In this document: one piece after another, positions 18,008-25,800 of the stretch
How positions within the stretch are numbered: the stretch's first letter is position 1
Layout of the letters: each line of letters begins with the position of its first letter
Origin: Cryomorphaceae bacterium
GTDB lineage: Bacteria > Bacteroidota > Bacteroidia > Flavobacteriales_D > Parvicellaceae
NCBI GenBank assembly: GCA_905182525.1
Contig: CAJJBV010000001.1
Location: forward strand, 124,001 to 188,000
Length of the DNA: 64,000 nucleotides
Direction of reading: 5' to 3'
Notes under the pieces: generated by a model
Databases searched by the model: none
The model's input: the letters and a program-made list of their open reading frames with translations, nothing else
Told to the model about the DNA's origin: nothing
Translations under genes and position numbers: made by a program

Positions 18008-18900
18008 TTAAGTTTCCCGATGAACTAATCTTTTGAAATTTGTTATGTTTTTAAGCTCCGTCAGTTCAAAATACTCAACAACTTCGGCATTTAAAGTAAC
18101 AGAATCACCAACATTTAAGTTGAAAAGATTAGAAAATACGTAAATTCCAGACCATGGACCAGAACCACTAGATAAATAAAATGTACTATCACTTCTTACA
18201 GCAGTAACAATTCCCCCAGTATAAACTTGGCTACCATCATAACTTGAAGCACCATTAGAATTGGGAGTATATTGAATATTATAAATAGAAACAGTATCTA
18301 AACCGGTTGGTGGCGGAGGTGGCTGATTTGAAATATTAATATCTGATGCATTTCTAGGAAGTAATTTGAAATTTCCAAAATTAAAATCGATAACACCAAC
18401 AACATCATATACTGTATTTAAAGTAGGATTTGGATAATCGTATAATAAATCGTCAACATTAATATCTCCAGTTCCATCATTAATTACCCACTCTCCAAAA
18501 CCAGCATTAGGATCATTGCAAACGGCACCTAACACTTTTACCAAACAACCTTCAAATGCTTCTGAATTTGCAGATGCAGAACTACAAATATTTGCAACTA
18601 CACTATTTGATGAACTAATGTTTTGAAAATTTGTTACGTTTTTAATCTCAGTTAAATCAAAAAACTCCACTACTTCACCTTTAAATGAAATTGAATCTCC
18701 AATATTTACAGTATATAAATCAGAAAAAACATAAATTCCAGACCATGGCCCAGAACCACTAGATAAATAAAATCTACTATCACTTCTTACAGCAGTAACA
18801 ATACCGCCAGTGTAAACTTCTAATCCGTCATAAATTGAATTGCCATTAGAATTAGTAGTATACTGAATATCGTAAATAGAAACAGTATCTAAAGCAGTTG
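17770..18900 (-). repeat. Two direct copies of an OB-fold-like unit
   Basis: Two adjacent segments offset by about 590-594 bp share long stretches with almost the same bases, for example the sequence around 17831 and 18425 and that around 18151 and 18741. Protein motifs recur in order in both copies. The DNA similarity points to a fairly recent duplication of one domain within the gene. Confidence 0.8.
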
Positions 18901-19024
18901 GAGGTGGTGGTGAAGTCCCTTCGTTAATTTGAATATTATCTATTTCCCAAGTACTTCCATCTGTATTAGAACCTGTGTATTCAAAGGCAATATAAGTAGT
19001 ACCTGAAATATAACTGGTTAAATC
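18008..19024 (-). CDS. Middle piece: first and most of second OB-fold-like unit
   Basis: The frame is open from the frameshift at about 19038 to a stop at 18008. It carries the end of the anchor J domain (GSTWEIDNIQI), a proline linker, one complete unit (VSIYDIQYTTNSNG to FKLLPRNASD), another proline linker, and most of a second unit. An apparent GTG start at 18670 is internal. The last ten residues before the stop are out of frame. Confidence 0.65.
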   Translation of the reverse strand, partial: DLTSYISGTTYIAFEYTGSNTDGSTWEIDNIQINEGTSPPPPTALDTVSIYDIQYTTNSNGNSIYDGLEVYTGGIVTAVRSDSRFYLSSGSGPWSGIYVFSDLYTVNIGDSISFKGEVVEFFDLTEIKNVTNFQNISSSNSVVANICSSASANSEAFEGCLVKVLGAVCNDPNAGFGEWVINDGTGDINVDDLLYDYPNPTLNTVYDVVGVIDFNFGNFKLLPRNASDINISNQPPPPPTGLDTVSIYNIQYTPNSNGASSYDGSQVYTGGIVTAVRSDSTFYLSSGSGPWSGIYVFSNLFNLNVGDSVTLNAEVVEYFELTELKNITNFKRLVHRET

Positions 19025-19472
19025 TACACCTCCAGATGGGTGTCCAACTCCCCCAGGCAGTATTATCTACGTCCCAAGTAGCTAAAGAAGTAATATCTGT
19101 CCAAGTACCTTGAGAATTAGGATTACTTGTTCCGTCATAATCTGTAGAAACATGTAAAACTAAAGCATCACCTGGAAAATTCATTATGGTTTCAAAGCTT
19201 AGAAAAGGCGTTGATGCAGATGAAAGATCAACTGAATTTGATATTAACCAAGTATTTGCAGAACTGTTTTGATTATTATTATAATTTGAAATTTTAACAA
19301 AATCATCTCCACTAAAAGAACTTGCAAACCAATCAGTAGTTCCAGTAATAATTTGAGTAGTCCACCCCCCAGATGTAAGACTTAGGTCATTGAAATCTTT
19401 ATTTAAATATTGTTGAGCATTAACACAGAAATTAATTAAAATTAGGTTTGAAAGTAAAATGAATTTTTTCAT
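18981..19472 (-). CDS. N-terminal piece: signal peptide and choice-of-anchor J domain
   Basis: A 163-codon frame starting MKKFILLSNLILINFCVNAQ, a clear signal peptide. The following residues (YLNKDFNDLSLTSGGWTTQ, NTWLISNSVDLSSASTPFLS, VSTDYDG) are typical of the choice-of-anchor J / cleaved adhesin domain that occurs in many T9SS substrates. After about position 19038 the frame is wrong (PIWRCRF), and the homologous sequence continues in another frame. Confidence 0.7.
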   Translation of the reverse strand: MKKFILLSNLILINFCVNAQQYLNKDFNDLSLTSGGWTTQIITGTTDWFASSFSGDDFVKISNYNNNQNSSANTWLISNSVDLSSASTPFLSFETIMNFPGDALVLHVSTDYDGTSNPNSQGTWTDITSLATWDVDNTAWGSWTPIWRCRFNQLYFRYYLYCL

Positions 19473-19622
19473 GATTTATTTTATAAAATTTTAAGAGTTT
19501 AAATTTAATATTTTTATCTAATAGTAATAAACAAATATTGATTTTTGTGTAAATTTATTAATACATTTTAAAAACTTTATTTATTATCTATATTTAAATA
19601 AAAGAATAATTAAGCATTAATT

Positions 19623-20702
19623 ATGGACATCATTGATAAGGATATTAAAATTGCCCATACTTTAGATGGTGACTTTTACCATTCAGAAAAATATTTTGAG
19701 CTTTCTAAAGAAAAAATTTTTGCTAAATCTTGGCAACTTATTTCCGATGAATCTAATTTAGATTCTGAAAATTCAATAAAGCCAGTTGAATATCTAGATT
19801 CTTATATTTCTGAGCCGTTACTTCTTGTAAAACAGGCAGACCATAGCGTAAAATGTTTTTCTAACGTATGTACTCACAGAGGAAATATATTGGTAAATGA
19901 AAGTTGTAAATTAAAAGAGATAACATGCAAATACCATGGTAGAAGATTCAACAACAAGGGGGAGTTTGTTTTTATGCCAGAATTTAAAGAGGCTCTCAAT
20001 TTTCCATCTAAAAAAGATAATCTTACAGAGTTAAAAATAAATAAATGGAAACAATTTTTATTCACGTCATTAAACCCAGCAATAAATTTTAATTCTCTTA
20101 TTTATGAAATGGATAAAAGAATTGGATGGATGCCAATAGAGAAATTTAAACTTGATTTAAAAACTTCAAAAGATTATTATGTTAAAGCTAATTGGGCATT
20201 ATATTGTGATAATTACCTAGAAGGATTCCATATCCCTTTTGTACATGAAGATTTAAATAAAACTATCGATTACAGTCAATACCAGACTGAAATTTATAAA
20301 TATTCAAATCTACAGTTAGCCAACGGAAGTTCAAATGAATCTTGTTTTAATCTCCCCAAAGAATCTCCAGATTTTGGGAAAAATATAGCTGCGTATTATT
20401 TTTGGGTGTATCCCAATATGATGTTTAACTTCTACCCATGGGGACTCTCTGTTAACATAGTAAAACCACTAAAAACAAACTTAACCAAAGTTGAGTTTAA
20501 AAGTTATGTTTGGGATGAAAACAAAAGACAATCTGGAGCAGGATCTATTCTTGATAAAGTAGAAAAAGAAGATGAAGAAATTGTAGAGAATGTTCAAAAA
20601 GGAGTTAAATCTAGATTTTATAAAAACGGGAGGTTTTCACCAAAAATGGAAAAAGGAGTACATCATTTCCATAAACTAATTAGTAATTTTATCCTTACTT
20701 AA
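19623..20702 (+). CDS. Rieske [2Fe-2S] aromatic-ring/amine oxygenase, large subunit type
   Basis: A 359-residue protein. Rieske cluster ligands are seen as CTH (C83, H85) and CKYH (C102, H105), and the mononuclear iron site as DNYLEGFHIPFVH (D196, H203, H208). This two-domain layout (Rieske, then SRPBCC catalytic domain) is that of ring-hydroxylating dioxygenase alpha subunits and of choline/carnitine monooxygenase-like enzymes. The protein has no signal peptide, so it is cytoplasmic. The substrate cannot be told: no reductase, ferredoxin or beta subunit gene is adjacent. It is divergent from the giant T9SS operon (150-bp gap), and its 3' end overlaps the convergent nhaC gene by 27 bp. Confidence 0.85.
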   Translation: MDIIDKDIKIAHTLDGDFYHSEKYFELSKEKIFAKSWQLISDESNLDSENSIKPVEYLDSYISEPLLLVKQADHSVKCFSNVCTHRGNILVNESCKLKEITCKYHGRRFNNKGEFVFMPEFKEALNFPSKKDNLTELKINKWKQFLFTSLNPAINFNSLIYEMDKRIGWMPIEKFKLDLKTSKDYYVKANWALYCDNYLEGFHIPFVHEDLNKTIDYSQYQTEIYKYSNLQLANGSSNESCFNLPKESPDFGKNIAAYYFWVYPNMMFNFYPWGLSVNIVKPLKTNLTKVEFKSYVWDENKRQSGAGSILDKVEKEDEEIVENVQKGVKSRFYKNGRFSPKMEKGVHHFHKLISNFILT

Positions 20703-22139
20703 TTTAGCAATTTTGATATTGCCGTAAGCAAAAATTAAGGTCATTACAGGGCTAATTAAATTAAAAAAACAATACGGCAAATATATAAAAGTAGAAATCC
20801 CTAACACTCCAGCATGGGTTGCTCCACAAGTGTTCCAAGGAACTAAGGGCGAAGTTACAGTAGCAGTATCTTCCAAGGTCCTACTAAGATTTTTAGGATC
20901 AAGACCATATTTTTTATACGAACTTGCAAACATTCTACCTGGAACAACAATAGCTAAATATTGATCTGATGCAGTAATATTTAAAAATAAGCAGGTGCCA
21001 GATGTAGTTAAAATCAATGATTTTTGAGAATTTACAAATTTCATTAATGAATTTGTGATTGTAGATAGAAATCCTGTTTTTTCCATGATTCCCCCAAAAC
21101 TCATAGCACAAATTATTAACCAAATAGTATTAAGCATTCCCGACATTCCAGATGTAGATATTAAATCATTTACTGCAATATTACTGGTTTGAATATCTAC
21201 ATCAACTGTCATTGCATTAACAACAGCTATGTAGGAGTTTTTTATATAATCTAAAGATGAAACTGATACACTTCCTGAAATTTCTTCAATAATATTAGGT
21301 TGAAAAATAGCCCCATAAAGCCCACCTGCAATGGAGCCAAATAAAAGCGCAGGAATTGCTGGAACTTTTTTAATTATCATAATTATAACAATAATGGGAA
21401 CGATAAAGGTCCATAAACTAATATTAAAACTAGTTGATAAAGCATCTTGAAGAGATTCAATTTGAGTTAGTTGGCCCACTTGAGCGTCTAAATTTAAACC
21501 AATAATAAAAAATATAATTAATGTTATAATTATTGAAGGGATTGTAGTCCACATCATATACTTTATATGGCTTATTAAATCTGTGCCTGCCATTGCTGGA
21601 GCAAGATTTGTTGTATCTGATAATGGTGACATTTTATCACCAAAATATGAACCTGAAATTATTGCGCCACAAGTTAAACCTTCATTTATCCCTAAAGCAT
21701 TTCCAATTCCTAACATTGCAATACCAATTGTAGCAATAGTAGACCAACTACTTCCTGTGGCAAGAGAAACAACAGAGCATATTATACAAGCGGCAAAAAG
21801 AAAAATACTTGGGCTTAATAATTTTAATCCAAAATAAATCATTGAAGGAACGATTCCACTCATCATCCATGTACCTGCCAAAGATCCAATTAAAAGTAAA
21901 ATTATTAAAGCACCCATAGCAGATGAAATACTTTCAATTGCACCATCTAACATCTCTTTATAATTTGAACCGTAGAATAAACCTAAAATTGATGCAAAAG
22001 CTGCAGAAATCAGTAAAGTTAATTGGTTTGAACCAGAAGTTGTATTATCACCAAAAATCAAAACATTAATTGAAAGTAATGTAATTAATAAAAAAATTGG
22101 TAATAATGCTATGGCTAAACTTGGCTTTTTAATGCTCAT
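20676..22139 (-). CDS. nhaC: Na+/H+ antiporter, NhaC family
   Basis: A 487-residue integral membrane protein with about a dozen hydrophobic segments. The family hallmarks are present: ATGSSWSTIATIGIA near the first third, and the SGSYFGDKMSPLSDTTNLAPA motif region right after it. NhaC proteins exchange external protons for internal Na+ (some exchange malate or lactate with Na+/H+), in the inner membrane. This fits a marine setting, though one gene does not prove it. It is a single transcription unit whose 3' end runs into the Rieske oxygenase gene on the other strand. Confidence 0.9.
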   Translation of the reverse strand: MSIKKPSLAIALLPIFLLITLLSINVLIFGDNTTSGSNQLTLLISAAFASILGLFYGSNYKEMLDGAIESISSAMGALIILLLIGSLAGTWMMSGIVPSMIYFGLKLLSPSIFLFAACIICSVVSLATGSSWSTIATIGIAMLGIGNALGINEGLTCGAIISGSYFGDKMSPLSDTTNLAPAMAGTDLISHIKYMMWTTIPSIIITLIIFFIIGLNLDAQVGQLTQIESLQDALSTSFNISLWTFIVPIIVIIMIIKKVPAIPALLFGSIAGGLYGAIFQPNIIEEISGSVSVSSLDYIKNSYIAVVNAMTVDVDIQTSNIAVNDLISTSGMSGMLNTIWLIICAMSFGGIMEKTGFLSTITNSLMKFVNSQKSLILTTSGTCLFLNITASDQYLAIVVPGRMFASSYKKYGLDPKNLSRTLEDTATVTSPLVPWNTCGATHAGVLGISTFIYLPYCFFNLISPVMTLIFAYGNIKIAKLSKDKITN

Positions 22140-22269
22140 TATTTTTCTAAATTATGTATTTTAAAATCATTATGCATTATTTAATAACCTATAAATTAGA
22201 ATTTAATATTTAAAACATGTATTTTAGGATATTATATATGACATTTAAAGATCACATAACTATTTAATT

Positions 22270-22812
22270 TTGAAGAAAATATCAATTACAAAATACTTTT
22301 TAATTATTTTATTCCTTCCTTTTTCAATTCTAAGTCAATCTAATGATTTAAATCAAAGTAAAGTTTCCAAGTATGAACTTGAAGACCACAGACTTCATAT
22401 AAAAGGGAAATCTTTTAACTCAACTGGTAAAGTACACAATGTTAGAATTCGAATTGTCCATGACGATGGAGTAATTGACACATTACTTTCTAGTAATGGT
22501 AAATACAACTTGCATTTAGAAATGAATCATAAAATTCTCATTGAATTTGAATGTCTAGATAATATGCATTATATAAAAAGAATTGCTTTTAACACCCAAG
22601 TTCCTGACGATATTAAAAGAATTCCATTCTTTGATTTAACTATGAATTTAGTTGAGAAAAATCTTTGGGAAATTAATGATTCTGATTTAGATCTTCTTGA
22701 TATGCCAGTAGCATATTTGAATTATGATTTAGAAAAAGGTCTATGGTATGATAAAAATGCTGCTTTCAGTAGAATTATTAATAAAAAAATAAAAAGTTAC
22801 GGGATATATTAA
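22270..22812 (+). CDS. Small secreted protein of unknown function, first gene of the PKD/PorP cluster
   Basis: A 180-residue protein with a signal peptide (MKKISITKYFLIILFLPFSI, cleavage near LSQS). The mature part contains a short beta-rich segment (GKVHNVRIRIVHDDGVIDTL, SNGKYNLHLEMNHKILIEF) resembling carboxypeptidase-regulatory or transthyretin-like folds of secreted Bacteroidota proteins. I do not recognise a named family. The TTG start at 22270 also forms the end of a TAATTTTG box; I keep TTG because no other start would preserve the signal peptide. The next gene begins 36 bases downstream, which suggests co-transcription with the PKD giant. Confidence 0.7.
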   Translation: MKKISITKYFLIILFLPFSILSQSNDLNQSKVSKYELEDHRLHIKGKSFNSTGKVHNVRIRIVHDDGVIDTLLSSNGKYNLHLEMNHKILIEFECLDNMHYIKRIAFNTQVPDDIKRIPFFDLTMNLVEKNLWEINDSDLDLLDMPVAYLNYDLEKGLWYDKNAAFSRIINKKIKSYGIY

Positions 22813-22848
22813 TTAATTTTAGCAATCTAAATAATTTTTTAGGCTAAA

Positions 22849-25800
22849 ATGAAATATCTGAGTTTAATTTTTATTCTAATAAACCTTAACCTTTATTCTC
22901 AGGTAAATGCTACTTTCAACGCTAATAACGTAAGTGGTTGCTCACCGCTTAGTGTTCAGTTCACTAATACTTCAACTAACGGAGTTTCATTTTTATGGGA
23001 TTTTGGTAATGGCACTTCTTCAATTCTTAATAATCCATCTGCTATATTTACTAATCCTGGATTTTATACTGTAAAATTAGTAGCATACAATGGTCCAGAT
23101 TCTGATTCAATTATTGCTGTTAATTATATTGAAGTATTAAATAAACCTACTGCAAATTTTAATTATACAATTATAGAGGGTTGTGAGGAAAATAATTCAA
23201 TTGACTTCTCTAATACTAGCATAGGTTCTAATTCTTGTGTTTGGGATTTTGGTAATGGAGATACTAATTCTTTAAATAATCCTAATTACAGCTATTTTCA
23301 GCCTGGAAGTTACCCTGTTACCTTAATAGCTTATAATGGATTAGGATGTAGTGATGATACAGTTATTGGTCCAATAGTTATTAACCCAACACCTATTTTA
23401 AATGCTTCTTCAGATACTACTATAATTTGTGACAGTTCTTATAATTTCACATTTACAGGAACATCTTCAAATACTACTATTACAAACTGGCAATGGGACT
23501 TTGGGGATGGCATTAATACATCATCAACTTTTAATTCAATTCAATATGTTTATGATTCATCAAGTACATTTAACCCTAGCGTTACTGGAATTTCTTCAGA
23601 CGGATGTATAGACTCAATTAATTTAGATGAAATTGAAATATTACCTTTTGAAATTTACACGCTTTCATCAAGTACTAATTTGGGGTGTCCCCCTTTAGAT
23701 GTGGTCTTTAACATTAGTCCAACTGATTCTATTCAGAATATAAACTGGGACTTTGACGACGGAAATTTACTTTCTGGAAACTTATCTCCAACAAATCAAT
23801 TTCTTAACAATGGTGTTTTTCACCCTTTTGTAATAGTTGAAAATTTAAATGGATGTTTTCAACAAGTTGATTTAATAAATTCAATTAATATTAACAATTC
23901 GCCAAGTGCAACTTTTAATTTATTAAATACATCTGGTTGTCCCCCATTATCGGTTGGGTTTGATGTTTTTACATCAATTACAAACGTACTTAATATAGAT
24001 TTTGGAGATGGGAATCCTAATTCTAATCTTAATAACATTATACATACATACACAGACAATGGAATATTTTATCCGATTTTAACTATCACAGACACCAATA
24101 ATTGTCAAAGTATTTATAATATGGATACTGTCTATTCTGGAATTTCTAATATTGATTTTTCTGCTTCAAAAGTAAAGGGTTGTGCTCCATTAAAAGTAGA
24201 TTTTTCAAGTATTGCTCCATCTGCAACTTCATGGTCATGGGATTTTGGAGATGGACACACATCTAATGATGAAAACCCTGAAAATACTTATGACAGTGCA
24301 GGTAGTTATTCTGTGACATTAGTTGCTTATGACGTAAATAGTTGTTTTGACACATTAATAAAAATGAATTATATTTTAGTTGAAAAAGAAATAGTTGATG
24401 TAGTAACAATTGACACAATTATAGCCTGTTCTCCATATGTTTTTAATACTGATGTTTACAATATTGGCGTTAATTTTTGGGATTGGGATTTTGGAGATGG
24501 TAATATAAATAATGGGCAAAGCATTAGTCATACATATGATCAGCCAGGTACTTATAACATTTCATTATTTACTGATGCACCAAATGGCTGTAAATACGAT
24601 TTAAATAATTTTGCTTTTTTAAAAATTGATGGAGTTGATATTAATGTAAATATAAATTCTAATTGCAGCACTGGTCTTGTAAATATTGTAAATAATTCAA
24701 CAGGAGTTACACAACATTTATGGAATATGGGAGATGGTGTTACTTATACAACAGCTAATGTTCAACATACATATAGTACATCACAGTCTTATGTTATAAC
24801 CTATGAATCTATTTCTGAAATTGGCTGTAATAACTTTGAATATTATTCTGCTATTGTTGATTGTAATCCTGCTAACCCATTAACAATTACAATGCCACCG
24901 CAAAACCCAATTAATCCATTGATTGATCCAATTACAAATTTACCTATTGGACAAACATGTGGACCAGAAAGTGTAAATTTAAATTCTCCATTTCCAACTG
25001 CAATTTCATGGACATGGGATTTTGGAGATGGGCAAACATCGACTATACAAAATCCTTCAAATTTTTACTCTGTTGCTGGAAAATATGATCTTCAGCATAC
25101 TGCCACTTTTGCAGATGGATCAGTTAAAACAATGACGATTTTGAGCTTTATAGATCAATATACTTTAGATGCCAATTTTTCACTTCTTAAAAATGAATTT
25201 TGTAATAACAACACATATATATATGAAACATTTAACGATTCAGCAGCCAGTTATGAATGGAGTCTTGACACCAACATTATTTCAAATATTTTGAAGGATA
25301 GTATTAACCTTCAATTAAACGATTCTGTAAGTGTTTTAAGTTTAAAATTATCCGATCAATATGGATGTGTAGCTGAATCCCAGCAAAACATATTTTTATA
25401 TCATCCTTTGGCAATAATTAAACAAGACACATTTGCTTGTTTTGGATCTAATATTTTTGTTGAGTGTAGTGTTAAAGACGAACCAATTCATAATTGGGAT
25501 ATGAAAGATGGTAATTTAATAACATTAGACACAACATTCACACATGAATATCAACAATCTGGATGGTTTAATCCAATACTAACTCTAAATAATACTGGTT
25601 GTATAAGACAGATAGTATTAGATTCAATTGAAATATTTGAACCCGATGCTACTTTTAGTCCAATTAATATTCCACCAATATGTAAAAATGACAGTGCCCT
25701 ATTTGTTGCAAATAATAGTTCTTATAGTAACAGTAGTTACAATTGGTCAGGTGGATTGGTTTTGGGAACTGGCGATTCCACATGGATAAAAATTAATACA

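Larger units (their letters stand above)
17495..19472 (-). pseudogene. T9SS-secreted protein with choice-of-anchor J domain and two OB-fold-like repeats, one gene broken by three apparent frameshifts
   Basis: Three frame pieces read as one protein of about 655 residues. It starts with a signal peptide at 19472, followed by a choice-of-anchor J (cleaved adhesin-like) beta-sandwich. Two similar units follow of the kind found in secreted Bacteroidota OB-fold proteins (YTGGIVTAV, GPWSGIYVF, EYFELTELKNITNF, GFGEWVINDG). It ends in a type A T9SS sorting domain (DFYPNPLNS to MFSKI) at 17495. Breaks lie near 19038-19040 (one extra base in a CCC/GGG run), 18036-18038 (one base missing in TTT) and 18008-18009 (one extra base). 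Its stop lies 22 bases before the start of the giant adhesin, so they probably form one operon. Confidence 0.75.
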
